A stretch of 64,000 bases of DNA from G016756615 sp050958605 (lineage in GTDB: Bacteria > Pseudomonadota > Alphaproteobacteria > Rhizobiales > Rhizobiaceae): assembly GCF_050958605.1 (NCBI RefSeq), contig NZ_JBJHDO010000001.1, positions 496,001 to 560,000 on the forward strand, in the 5' to 3' direction. The notes under the pieces were generated by a model. That model was not told the origin of the DNA. It did not search any database and saw only the letters and a program-made list of their open reading frames with translations. Each line of letters begins with the position of its first letter. The stretch's first letter is position 1. A program made the translations under genes and the position numbers. Shown here in pieces: positions 1 through 8,131 of the stretch.

Positions 1-1478
1 TGCCAATGCCTCTCGGCTAGCTTTTCGGGATCGACCTCACGGACCCTGACATCCAGAAATGGTCCGCCCGCCGAAAGCTGCTGGGCCGCAGCACGCGCCC
101 GGTCAATCCAGGCGGCGGGAGCATTTCCCTCGGCAACGATGCCATGGTCGGCGATCGAAAGTCGCACCGACGGCGGCGGCCCCAACGACGCCGTCAGGCG
201 CTTCAGCACGAATTCGGGCTGAAGGCTCTGATAGAATTGCCAGCGTGAGTGAACGCGAGCGGGATCGACTTGCGTTCCGGACAACAGAGTCTGCGGATCG
301 GCAGCAAGCGGATCCCTTAGCCCGGCAACATAGAATTGCCTGCCCGACATCCTTTGTTCGGTGACGATGATTCCCGGTTGGCTCTCCAGTCGCGAGACAT
401 AGGCTTGCCAGCGTTGCGAGGACTGCCATGAAAAAAAGAGCCAACCGCCTGCCGAAGTCAAAACCAGCAAGACAGCAACAAGTAGGAGCCAGGGAAATCC
501 CTGATTTGCGTCTTCCTGCTTAAGGTCAACGCAGGTCTGCAACTGCGTTTCTATACCGATGAGCTTAGAGCTGTCTCCATCGTATTGCTCTAAAGCCTCC
601 GCATATTCCGCATGGATACGAAGCAACAAGTCGCTTAGTATTTCGTGCAATTCCTCCGGCGGGTTTCCCCTAATCACCACGGCCAAGGTGGCAACCGGTC
701 CCGGTTCCGACCACAGGCGAAGTTCTCCGAAGCGAATTGTGTCGAGGCCCTCTTGTTCTTTCTCGTCGAATGAATCTTTTACAAAATCTTGAATCGCACT
801 GAGCATCGAGGAAATGAGTTGTGGATCCTCGCTCGTCGCGTTCTCGGCGGCCACATGACTAATCAAAAGCCCGGAAAGGCGGTGGATGAGAAACGCGTGC
901 TCAACGCGGTAGACGAGAGAATGCTTAAGAACAACTTCCGCGAAGCTTGTGCCTGTTCTCCAGGATTCGAGCCGCCATTTCAATCCTCGCACCGTAAATA
1001 TATACTTCAGAGATTCATTGAGGGACTGAAAAGTCGCGTCGATTTTCTCTGCGATCGACTTGCGGATGGCCGGAAGAAGGAGCGGATACAGTATGTCCGT
1101 CAGCGTGTGCGGGTTCTTCTGAACGGATCGTCGAGTAGCCCCCTCGACAACTGGCGTGAGAACTTCGCTGAGTTGCACATGAGAGGCCTGTGCGGTCGCG
1201 CTCGGAAGAACGTTCCCCACGGCCGCTGCGAGTTGCTCGGGTTCGTCGAGCAGATGCACGATCCGTGAAAGCTCCGAGATCTCGCGCCCGACCAGCAACT
1301 GGCGCAAGATTTCCATGCGAGGGTCGGCGGTTGGAGCTTCGCGGAAACTGACGCGATAATCCGGATCCACATTCCGGGCAATTTCGACCAAAAGGCGAGC
1401 CAGCGCTTCTCGATCTATCCCAGTATCGTTCGAAGCAGCTCGTTGAAGAAGGTTGATTGGGTCGACGGTCGACGTCAA
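1..1478 (-). CDS. OmpA-family-type membrane protein, C-terminus cut by window edge
   Basis: Continuous minus-strand frame with no stop from about 1478 to the window edge, so the protein runs on beyond position 1. The N-terminal ~320 residues are soluble and carry phrases I associate with a family of long OmpA-domain proteins (RQLLVGREISEL, EVLTPVVEGATRRSVQKNP, LKWRLESWRTG, YRVEHAFLIHR, IQDFVKDSF). One membrane segment follows at about residues 326-348, then a BON-like periplasmic stretch (VRLSIADHGIVAEGNAPAAW). The OmpA peptidoglycan-binding domain expected at the C-terminus would lie outside the window. The start is uncertain: TTG at 1478 lies 8 bp after the coiled-coil gene stop and is chosen here; TTG at 1556 would overlap that gene. 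GC content is lower than in most of the window. Role unknown; it probably links an inner-membrane or cytoplasmic module to the cell wall. Confidence 0.7.
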   Translation of the reverse strand, partial: MTSTVDPINLLQRAASNDTGIDREALARLLVEIARNVDPDYRVSFREAPTADPRMEILRQLLVGREISELSRIVHLLDEPEQLAAAVGNVLPSATAQASHVQLSEVLTPVVEGATRRSVQKNPHTLTDILYPLLLPAIRKSIAEKIDATFQSLNESLKYIFTVRGLKWRLESWRTGTSFAEVVLKHSLVYRVEHAFLIHRLSGLLISHVAAENATSEDPQLISSMLSAIQDFVKDSFDEKEQEGLDTIRFGELRLWSEPGPVATLAVVIRGNPPEELHEILSDLLLRIHAEYAEALEQYDGDSSKLIGIETQLQTCVDLKQEDANQGFPWLLLVAVLLVLTSAGGWLFFSWQSSQRWQAYVSRLESQPGIIVTEQRMSGRQFYVAGLRDPLAADPQTLLSGTQVDPARVHSRWQFYQSLQPEFVLKRLTASLGPPPSVRLSIADHGIVAEGNAPAAWIDRARAAAQQLSAGGPFLDVRVREVDPEKLAERHW

Positions 1479-1485
1479 ATCCGGA

Positions 1486-2148
1486 TCAACTCGTTTTCCA
1501 AACCCGGTCCGAATTGCTCTTGCTGCCCCCAGAATCCTGGTTGAGGCATTTCGCAACTTCGACAAATAAACCGGCTAACAGATTTCTGTCTGTCTTGACG
1601 TTGCTGAGGTCGGAAAACATCTTTTCCAACATCAGCTGTATGCTTTCGTTCTTTTGCTTGATCTCCTCGCGCAGCAAATGATCGCTTCGATTTATCCGAT
1701 CCGAGACTTCGCGTTCAAGTTCGCTCAACTGGTCCGACAGCGCGCGAACTTGCTTTTCAAGCGCCTGGTTTTGTTCGCGGAGATTACGATCAATCTCCTT
1801 GTCGGCCTCTGCTCGCGCATCTTTTTCATTCCGCAGTTGCGCTGCTAGTGATTCGACCTGTTTCTTGGCATTTGACTCATACATTTCGAGATTGCGCTTG
1901 GTCTCGGATTCAACATCCTTGAAGCGCTGCAAGAAACGTTCCTCTAATTTGGAGAAGCGGCGATCATAGTCCTGCATCTGGTTGCCGAACAGGAGATCGC
2001 GTATCTTGTCGACGCCTACAGGGTCGTTGGGAGCCGCATTTTCTCGAGCTTGCGACGCCATAAAAGCCAATCCTGCGTTTGGGTCGATTATCGGGTTTGA
2101 GTCCGCTTTACTTGTTGAAGAAGCGGCATTCGAAGATTCCTTGGCCAT
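1486..2148 (-). CDS. Coiled-coil protein paired with the OmpA-like gene
   Basis: 220-residue hydrophilic protein without signal peptide or membrane segment. Residues 1-40 are Ser/Asn/Ala-rich. From the phrase DKIRDLLFGNQMQDYDRRF onward it is an almost unbroken heptad-rich coiled coil (KLEERFLQRF, LREQNQALEKQVRALSDQ, LREEIKQKNESIQLMLEKMF). It ends in a short apolar segment (NLLAGLFVEVAKCLNQ). The ATG at 2148 has a GAAGGGGGC sequence upstream. It lies directly 5' of the OmpA-like gene, close enough for co-transcription. I recognise the LLFGNQM..YDRRF..LEE pattern as a small uncharacterised family that accompanies OmpA-type proteins, from memory rather than a search. Function unknown; a cytoplasmic scaffold or partner is inferred. 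Confidence 0.75.
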   Translation of the reverse strand: MAKESSNAASSTSKADSNPIIDPNAGLAFMASQARENAAPNDPVGVDKIRDLLFGNQMQDYDRRFSKLEERFLQRFKDVESETKRNLEMYESNAKKQVESLAAQLRNEKDARAEADKEIDRNLREQNQALEKQVRALSDQLSELEREVSDRINRSDHLLREEIKQKNESIQLMLEKMFSDLSNVKTDRNLLAGLFVEVAKCLNQDSGGSKSNSDRVWKTS

Positions 2149-2594
2149 CCATATGCCCCCTTCGTTTGATGGTTGAACAACTGCTCCCGGAAACCTAAGG
2201 CGCCGATAAGAATGGCAGCAAAGAAGCCGGCCAGCAAGCAGAGAACCTATTTCATAAAAGAAAACATAGGAATGTCTTACTGTAAACCATAAGCAGTATA
2301 TCGTAATGCGATAAATCTAAATCGAATGGATCATTTGATTAGCATTTCGTTTAAGAGCAACGATACGATAACAACCTTAAGAGGAGCAAATATGTCGCGG
2401 TTGTGCAGCGATCGAGCCACAGCGCTTCCACGCTGCCGCAAGACTCTGCTTCGAGAAAATCCAGACGTCCGGAGCAGGCTGCTTTTATCTCAAGGTGCCG
2501 CTCAAGATCATTATGGGCGCTCGGCCGCTGCGGCCGGTCACTGCGGCAGGCACCGATGCACATACGCGGAGGTTCGGATGGTTTTTCCTTCGCT
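2149..2594. other. 446-bp intergenic region with AT-rich block
   Basis: No convincing gene. About 2210-2400 is markedly AT-rich compared with its surroundings and probably holds the promoter of the minus-strand coiled-coil/OmpA-like pair. The right part (2400-2594) returns to high GC. A 69-codon plus-strand frame at 2391-2598 has a good GAGGAG ribosome site, but its sequence looks random and it runs into the phosphatase gene, so it is not called. Confidence 0.5.
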
Positions 2595-3332
2595 CTAGTC
2601 GCTGACGTTGAGAAGACGCTTTTCCGCCCCTTCGATGACGAGGGCCGTGAGCCTGCCCGTCTTGTAGGCGCCGGTATCGACATTCACCCGGTTGGGCATC
2701 ACCTCCGGCTCGGGCGCGGGCGTATGGCCGTGCACGATCACTCTCGGATGGAGATGCGGCCAATCGAGAAAGGCATCGCGAATCCAGATCAAGTCCATCC
2801 GCTCCTGCTCGCCGAGCGGGACGCCGGGACGTATGCCTGCATGACAGAAGAAGAAATGACCGAACGTGCACGAGAAATCGAGCGCTCGCAGCAGTGCGAC
2901 ATGCGCGGGCGGTACTGTCCGGACAAGCTCTTCCGAACTCTCACGAAATCGCTTCGGATCGGCAAGATCGAGCTCGATGCCGTAGGAACGGGCTGTCTCC
3001 GGCCCGCCGAAAAGCGCGAACAGCCCCTTCGGGGTCGGATGTGCCAGGAATTCCAGGAAACCGATGTCGTGGTTTCCCGCCAGCATCAGCACGCGGCTGT
3101 CGGCTTCCTTCGCCGCGATCAACACGTCGAGCACGCCCTTGGAATCGGGGCCGCGATCGACATAGTCGCCGAGGTGGATGATCCGCCAGTCCGCGGGGCG
3201 ATCGCGGATGAGTTCTGCCCGGATCCGGGCGTGCATTTCGGCCAGCAGGTCGCGGCGTCCATGCACGTCGCCGATGGCATAGAGTCGCGTGCCGTCGGGG
3301 CCCCTTGCGTCCAGGAAGTGAATACCGCTCAA
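2595..3332 (-). CDS. PPP-family metallophosphoesterase (serine/threonine phosphatase-like)
   Basis: 245-residue soluble protein with the full set of PPP metallophosphatase motifs: GDVHGR (21-26), GDYVDRG (55-61), GNHD (86-89), a later CHAG and HGHTP near the C-terminus. These bind a dinuclear metal centre and hydrolyse phosphoester or phosphoprotein bonds. The family includes bacterial protein phosphatases and ApaH/PrpE-like nucleotide hydrolases; the substrate cannot be read from the sequence. It starts 33 bp downstream of lldD on the same strand, so it may be read through from the lactate operon, though no functional link is implied. Confidence 0.88.
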   Translation of the reverse strand: MSGIHFLDARGPDGTRLYAIGDVHGRRDLLAEMHARIRAELIRDRPADWRIIHLGDYVDRGPDSKGVLDVLIAAKEADSRVLMLAGNHDIGFLEFLAHPTPKGLFALFGGPETARSYGIELDLADPKRFRESSEELVRTVPPAHVALLRALDFSCTFGHFFFCHAGIRPGVPLGEQERMDLIWIRDAFLDWPHLHPRVIVHGHTPAPEPEVMPNRVNVDTGAYKTGRLTALVIEGAEKRLLNVSD

Positions 3333-3365
3333 GCTTCGTCCGTCGATCCCGTCTTGTTCAACAAT

Positions 3366-4499
3366 TCAGTACAATAGGTGTGGTCCGGCGTCCTTGATGT
3401 CACGCTTGCCGCACAGCGCCATGGTGATGTCGAGCTCGTTGCGGATGATCTCCAAGGCCTTCGTCACACCCGGCTTACCGAGCGCGCCGAGGCCGTAGAG
3501 AAAGGGCCGCCCGATATAGGTCCCCTGCGCTCCGAGGCAGAGTGCCTTGAGGACGTCCTGGCCGGAGCGAATGCCGCCATCGAGATGGATTTCGATCTTG
3601 TCGCCTACGACATCGGCGATGCCCGGCAACGCCGCGATGGACGAGGGGGCGCCGTCGAGCTGGCGGCCGCCATGGTTGGAGACCACGATGGCATCGGCGC
3701 CGGTCTCTGCCGCCATCGCCGCGTCCTCCTTGTCGAGGATGCCCTTCAGGATCAGCTTGCCACCCCATTTTTCCCTGATCCAGGCGACGTCCTTCCAGGA
3801 GAGCCGCGGGTCGAACTGCTCGTTGGTCCAGGAAGCGAGCGATGAGAGATCGCCGACACCTTTGGCGTGACCGACGATGTTGCCGAAGCTCCTGCGCTTG
3901 GTGCCGAGCATGCCGAAGCACCAGCCCGGCCGAGTGGCCATCTGGTAGATGTGCTTGGGCGTGAATTTCGGAGGGGCGGAGAGGCCGTTGCGCAGGTCCT
4001 TGTGGCGTTGACCGAGGATCTGCAGATCGAGCGTCAGCACCAGGGCCGAGCAGCCGGCCGTTTTCGCCCGATCGATCAGGCTCAGGACGAAATCCCGGTC
4101 GCGCATGACGTAGAGCTGGAACCAGAACGGCTTTGTGGTCGCGGCGGCGACATCCTCGATGGAGCAGATGCTCATCGTCGACAAGGTGAAGGGAATGCCG
4201 AATTCTTCCGCCGCCTGCGCGGCGAGGATCTCGCCGTCGGCATGCTGCATCCCGGTCAGGCCGGTCGGAGCGAGCGCCACCGGCATCGATACCTTTTGTC
4301 CGATCATCGTCGTTTCGAGCGTTCGGTCCGTCATGTCGACCAGCACGCGCTGGCGCAGCTTTATCTTCGCGAAGTCCGCTTCATTCGCCCGGTAAGTGCT
4401 TTCGGTCCAGGCGCCCGAATTGGCATAGTCGAAGAACATCTTCGGTACGCGTCGCTGCGCCAGTTCCTTCAGGTCGTTGATTTCGAGGATCGTGGTCAT
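3366..4499 (-). CDS. lldD: FMN-dependent L-lactate dehydrogenase (alpha-hydroxy acid oxidase family)
   Basis: 377 residues, normal for the LldD/glycolate oxidase TIM-barrel family. It oxidises L-lactate (or a related L-2-hydroxy acid) to pyruvate with FMN, passing electrons to the quinone pool at the inner membrane. N-terminal VPKMFFDYANSGAWTESTY and the FMN-site phrase ALAPTGLTG are present. The catalytic histidine is H276 in SNHGGRQLD, followed by the flavin phosphate region HLDGGIRSG and GAQGTYIGRPFLYG. It follows the LutA-like gene by 24 bp in an operon headed by the FadR-type regulator. Glycolate or mandelate cannot be excluded as substrate, but the neighbourhood favours lactate. Confidence 0.92.
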   Translation of the reverse strand: MTTILEINDLKELAQRRVPKMFFDYANSGAWTESTYRANEADFAKIKLRQRVLVDMTDRTLETTMIGQKVSMPVALAPTGLTGMQHADGEILAAQAAEEFGIPFTLSTMSICSIEDVAAATTKPFWFQLYVMRDRDFVLSLIDRAKTAGCSALVLTLDLQILGQRHKDLRNGLSAPPKFTPKHIYQMATRPGWCFGMLGTKRRSFGNIVGHAKGVGDLSSLASWTNEQFDPRLSWKDVAWIREKWGGKLILKGILDKEDAAMAAETGADAIVVSNHGGRQLDGAPSSIAALPGIADVVGDKIEIHLDGGIRSGQDVLKALCLGAQGTYIGRPFLYGLGALGKPGVTKALEIIRNELDITMALCGKRDIKDAGPHLLY

Positions 4500-4523
4500 T
4501 GGTTTCCCAGGGGTTCGAAAACG

Positions 4524-5321
4524 TCAGGTGGTTTGGCGAAGGGAAGGGGACGGAGAACGGGGACCTCCGATGGGCGGGTCGTCCTCCATGCCGGCAAGCA
4601 CTTCGGCGACGTGGCGAACTTCCATGGCCGAGCCGGCGCGCTTCAGCTTGCCCGCCATGGCCATCAGGCAGCCGAGTTCCCCGCCAAGCAGCATGTCGGC
4701 GCCGGAGGCCTCGATATTGGCTGCCTTGCGTGACGCGATCGAGCGGGAAGCGCTCGGATATTTCGCGCACAGCCCATCGCCAAAACCGCAGCAGGCATCC
4801 GCTTCAGGCATCTCGATCAAGGTCAGCCCCTCGATCGATGACAGCAGCGCGCGAGGCTGCGCCATCACGCCGAGATCGCGCAGCCCCGAGCAGGCATCAT
4901 GATAGGTAGCTGTCCGACCGCGGCCAGCGGCGTAGGAGCGGATGCCTCCCATTTCGACGAGAAAGGCCGCGAGCTCATGGACCTTGGACGCGAAGTCGCC
5001 GGCGCGCCGCTCCCATGCGGCGTCGCCGTCGAACAGAGCGGGATAGTGTTTGCGAAGCATGCCGGCACAAGCGCCGGACGGCGCCACGACATGGTCGTAG
5101 TCTTCGAACGCCGTGATGGCGGCCTCTGCTGCCGCTCTCGCTTCCGCCCGATCGCCCGAGCTCAGGGCCGGCCGCCCGCAGCAGCCCTGCGCCATCGGCG
5201 CCTCGACGCTGCAGCCCGTCGATTCGATCAGCCTTGCCGCGGCATATCCGATGCTCGGTCGGAAAAGATCGACGAGACAGGTGACGAACAAGCCGATCTT
5301 CGGTTTTGCTTCTGCCCTCAC
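4524..5321 (-). CDS. lutA: LutA/LldE-like cysteine-rich Fe-S oxidoreductase
   Basis: 265 residues with two CCG domains: FVTCLVDLFRP...AQGCCGRPA and ATYHDACSGLRDLG...DACCGFGDGLC. This is the layout of LutA/LldE, a subunit of the iron-sulphur lactate oxidation complex, and of heterodisulfide-reductase-type proteins. I start it at GTG 5321, 38 bp after the regulator stop, because the conserved core KPKIGLFVTCLVD begins eight codons later and a GGA lies about 8 bp upstream; an in-frame extension to 5651 would overlap the regulator. The usual LutB and LutC partners are not next to it; it sits instead between the regulator and lldD, with glcDEF divergent. Confidence 0.85.
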   Translation of the reverse strand: MRAEAKPKIGLFVTCLVDLFRPSIGYAAARLIESTGCSVEAPMAQGCCGRPALSSGDRAEARAAAEAAITAFEDYDHVVAPSGACAGMLRKHYPALFDGDAAWERRAGDFASKVHELAAFLVEMGGIRSYAAGRGRTATYHDACSGLRDLGVMAQPRALLSSIEGLTLIEMPEADACCGFGDGLCAKYPSASRSIASRKAANIEASGADMLLGGELGCLMAMAGKLKRAGSAMEVRHVAEVLAGMEDDPPIGGPRSPSPSLRQTT

Positions 5322-5359
5322 CGGCGTTCCAGCATCGCTTTCCAAATCCACGTACAAGC

Positions 5360-6133
5360 TCAGTCCGCCGTTCTCTGTTTCAGCCGCAAACGGGACACGC
5401 GCCGCCAATCGCCGGTCCGCTCCGCTTCGGCAAGAGCATTCCTGACGAAGTCGATGTGAGCGACCGCAGCCGCCCGCGCGCCCGCGGGTTCGCCCGTCGC
5501 TATCGCGAAATGAATCGAACGGTGCTGATCGAATATCGATTCGCGAACGCCGGGCAGGTCGTAGATCATGGTGCGATTGCGCAGGATGCCGTCGGACAGC
5601 AGCCGATAGCAGGAACGCAGCGTGTGGAGAAGGATGATGTTGTGCGCGCATTCGCCGACGGCGCTATGGAATTCGACATCCATCGCGGCCTCTTCGGCTG
5701 CGTCGCCACGCTCGTGAGCGGCGGCCATCCTGTCCATGATCTGCGCGAGCATTTCGCGGTCGTCGTCGGTTGCGCGCCGGGCGGCATGTTCGGCGGCTAT
5801 GCCTTCGATATCGCGCCGGTAGTCCAGGTAATCGGCAACCGCCTTCGGGTGCGAGGCGATCAGCTCCATGACCGGAGGTGTGAAGATCTGCCCTGTAACG
5901 TCTGCGACATAGGTGCCGCCGCCATGCCGGGTAGCGATCAATCCGCGTGCCTCGAGCGCTTTGAGCGCGTCGCGCAGGATGGGTCGCGATATGTCGAGCT
6001 GGCGGGCAAGCTCGCGTTCGCCGGGCAGCCGATCGCCGTCCCGCAGCACACCCTCGAGGATGAGGCTCTCGATCTGCTGGACCGCCTCGTCGGAGGTCCG
6101 TGAATGTTCGATCCTGGAGAAGATTTCGCCCAA
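5360..6133 (-). CDS. lldR: GntR/FadR-family transcriptional regulator (LldR-like)
   Basis: 257 residues. The N-terminal winged helix (about 15-80) has the GntR signature LPGERELARQLDISRPILRD followed by ALEARGLIATRHGGGTYV. The C-terminal FCD ligand domain carries the metal/ligand residues DVEFHSAVGECAHN and, later, DQHRSIHFAI. FadR-subfamily members of this type (LldR, GlcC, PdhR) sense 2-hydroxy or 2-oxo acids. It is first in the minus-strand lutA-lldD operon and divergent from glcD, so it probably controls both. LldR is inferred from context; GlcC-like specificity is equally possible. Confidence 0.88.
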   Translation of the reverse strand: MGEIFSRIEHSRTSDEAVQQIESLILEGVLRDGDRLPGERELARQLDISRPILRDALKALEARGLIATRHGGGTYVADVTGQIFTPPVMELIASHPKAVADYLDYRRDIEGIAAEHAARRATDDDREMLAQIMDRMAAAHERGDAAEEAAMDVEFHSAVGECAHNIILLHTLRSCYRLLSDGILRNRTMIYDLPGVRESIFDQHRSIHFAIATGEPAGARAAAVAHIDFVRNALAEAERTGDWRRVSRLRLKQRTAD

Positions 6134-6273
6134 TGGAATGCCGTTGGTATGGTGATCGTAGCAAAGATAATCTTACCTCCGCAGAATGGTCAATTATTTT
6201 AGCCACTTCGGGTTTCCGGCGAGTGGCGAGTTCCATTTTCGACGGCAATCCGTTTGCCGCGCCTCGGACTAGC

Positions 6274-6292
6274 TGGTAAAGGATTGTTACCA
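6274..6292. promoter_or_regulatory. Candidate operator: perfect inverted repeat upstream of glcD
   Basis: TGGTAA-N7-TTACCA, a perfect 6-bp inverted repeat. It lies 25 bp before the glcD start in the space shared with the divergent FadR-type regulator. FadR-family operators commonly contain TGGT...ACCA half-sites, so the local regulator is the natural candidate to bind it. There is no poly-T tract, which argues against a terminator. Confidence 0.5.
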
Positions 6293-6316
6293 CCAACGCG
6301 GAAGGAGGAATGCCGC

Positions 6317-7813
6317 ATGACCGGTCTCGCCATGCCGACGCCCGACGCCGCTACGTTGGCGCGCCGCGACGAGATTGTTGCCGACATGCGCATTATCGTG
6401 CCGGGCGAGGGCGTGGTCGACGCGGTCAACGCCATGCGCGCCTTCGAAAGCGATGGCCTCACTGCTTATCGGCAATTACCGCTCTGCGTGGTCCTGCCGG
6501 AAACGGTGGCGCAGGTGTCGCGTATCCTGAAATATTGCAACGACCGCAACATTCGCGTCGTGCCGCGCGGCTCCGGCACCTCCCTCTCAGGCGGCGCGCT
6601 GCCGCTCGAAGACGCCGTGTTGCTGGTGATGAGCCGTTTCAACCGCATCCTGGAGATCGACTTCCCGAATCGCGCCGTGGTGGCGCAGCCCGGCGTGACC
6701 AATCTCGGCATCACGGCCGCGGTCGAGCAGGAGGGTTTCTATTATGCACCCGACCCTTCTTCGCAGATAGCCTGTTCGATCGGCGGCAATGTCGCGGAGA
6801 ATTCGGGCGGCGTCCATTGCCTGAAATACGGTCTCACCGCCAACAACCTGCTGGGCATCGAGATGGTCCTGATGGATGGCGAGGTGGTCCGTCTGGGCGG
6901 CAAGCATCTCGACGCCGAGGGGTATGACCTGCTCGGCGTCATGACGGGCTCGGAGGGCCTGCTTGGCGTGGTCACCGAAGTGACCGTTCGCATCCTCAGG
7001 AAGCCCGAGAATGCACGGGCCTTGCTGATCGGCTTCCCGACGAGCGAGCAGGCCGGGCAATGCGTGGCCGACATCATCGGGGCGGGAATCATCCCTGGAG
7101 GCATGGAGATGATGGACCGGCCGGCGATCCATGCCGCCGAGGATTTCGTCCAGGCCGGCTATCCGCTTGCCTGCGAGGCGCTGCTGATCGTCGAGCTCGA
7201 CGGGCCTGCCGTCGAGGTCAATCATCTGATCAGCGCGGTCGAGGCGATCGCCTTGAAGAATGGCTCCACGACGTGCCGCATCTCGCAGTCGGAGCAGGAG
7301 CGGCTCGCGTTCTGGGCAGGCCGCAAGGCGGCCTTTCCGGCGGTGGGACGTATCTCGCCGGATTATTATTGCATGGACGGCACGATCCCGCGCAAGGAAT
7401 TGCCGCGGGTTCTCCACGGCATGCGAGAGCTCTCCGATCACTATGGCTTGCGGGTCGCCAACGTTTTCCATGCCGGTGACGGCAACCTCCACCCGCTGAT
7501 CCTTTATGACGCCAACGTCCCCGGCGAGCTGGAAAAGGCGGAAGCCTTCGGCGCCGACATATTGCGCCTCTGCGTCGAGGTCGGCGGGGTGCTGACCGGC
7601 GAACACGGGGTCGGCGTCGAGAAGCGCGACCTCATGCCGGAGATGTTCTCGCCGATCGACCTCGACCAACAGATGCGGGTCAAATGCGCCTTCGATCCCA
7701 ACCATCTGCTCAATCCCGGCAAGGTCTTCCCGCAGCTTCGCCGTTGCGCCGAACTCGGCCGCATGCACATCCATCGCGGGCAGATTCCATTTCCCGACAT
7801 TCCGAGGTTTTGA
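6317..7813 (+). CDS. glcD: Glycolate oxidase subunit GlcD (FAD-linked 2-hydroxy acid dehydrogenase)
   Basis: 498 residues. GlcD is the FAD-bearing catalytic subunit of the membrane-associated glycolate/D-lactate dehydrogenase GlcDEF, which makes glyoxylate (or pyruvate) and reduces quinone. The FAD_binding_4 (PCMH) region is visible: VVPRGSGTSLSGGALP, CSIGGNVAENSGG, LLGVMTGSEGLLGVVTE. The FAD-oxidase C-terminal domain has NVFHAGDGNLHPLI, LTGEHGVGVEKRDLM and FDPNHLLNPGKVFP. I start at ATG 6317, preceded by GGAGGA at a 7-bp spacing; an upstream in-frame ATG at 6254 lacks a ribosome site. First gene of the plus-strand glc operon, divergent from the FadR-type regulator. Confidence 0.94.
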   Translation: MTGLAMPTPDAATLARRDEIVADMRIIVPGEGVVDAVNAMRAFESDGLTAYRQLPLCVVLPETVAQVSRILKYCNDRNIRVVPRGSGTSLSGGALPLEDAVLLVMSRFNRILEIDFPNRAVVAQPGVTNLGITAAVEQEGFYYAPDPSSQIACSIGGNVAENSGGVHCLKYGLTANNLLGIEMVLMDGEVVRLGGKHLDAEGYDLLGVMTGSEGLLGVVTEVTVRILRKPENARALLIGFPTSEQAGQCVADIIGAGIIPGGMEMMDRPAIHAAEDFVQAGYPLACEALLIVELDGPAVEVNHLISAVEAIALKNGSTTCRISQSEQERLAFWAGRKAAFPAVGRISPDYYCMDGTIPRKELPRVLHGMRELSDHYGLRVANVFHAGDGNLHPLILYDANVPGELEKAEAFGADILRLCVEVGGVLTGEHGVGVEKRDLMPEMFSPIDLDQQMRVKCAFDPNHLLNPGKVFPQLRRCAELGRMHIHRGQIPFPDIPRF

Positions 7814-7934
7814 GATCGTGCAGGGTTCGACGGTTATGACGACGCTCTTTCGCGCCCCCCTCTGTCCTGCCGGACGTCTGTCTGATGACGATACGGCATC
7901 CACACGTCTGGAAATGTCTTTCCTCATCGCTTGG

Positions 7935-8087
7935 CAGGTCCCCCTCTCCGTCTCGGCTTCGCCGAGCCACCTCTCCCCCACCTTGTGGGGAAGAGGAAAG
8001 GCGCCGAGCATGCGGCCGGCGATTCCTCTCCCTCACGATAGTGGGGGAGAGGTGGCTCGGCGAAGCCGAGACGGAGAGGGGGACCTG
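7935..8087. repeat. Long palindromic intergenic element, perfect 46-bp inverted repeat
   Basis: Arms 7935-7980 and 8042-8087 are exact reverse complements over 46 bp, separated by a 61-bp spacer that is itself imperfectly palindromic (GAAGAGGAA... against ...TTCCTCTCC). Each arm contains a mini-hairpin CTCGGC-TTC-GCCGAG. The purine/pyrimidine-skewed GC-rich sequence resembles dispersed palindromic elements of rhizobial intergenic regions. It fills most of the 318-bp glcD-glcE gap and would fold into a very stable hairpin in the mRNA. Confidence 0.9.
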
Positions 8088-8131
8088 TACCGGCCATGTG
8101 TATCTGCACGGATCGCTCCGTCCGCGCTGCA

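Noticed and set aside
2391..2598. 69-codon plus-strand frame with a good GAGGAG ribosome site
   Set aside because: The translation is Arg/Cys-rich and shows no protein-like pattern, and it runs into the end of the phosphatase gene on the other strand.
6587..8011. 474-codon open frame antisense to glcD
   Set aside because: Long antisense frames are common in this GC-rich DNA; glcD is strongly supported by conserved motifs along its whole length.
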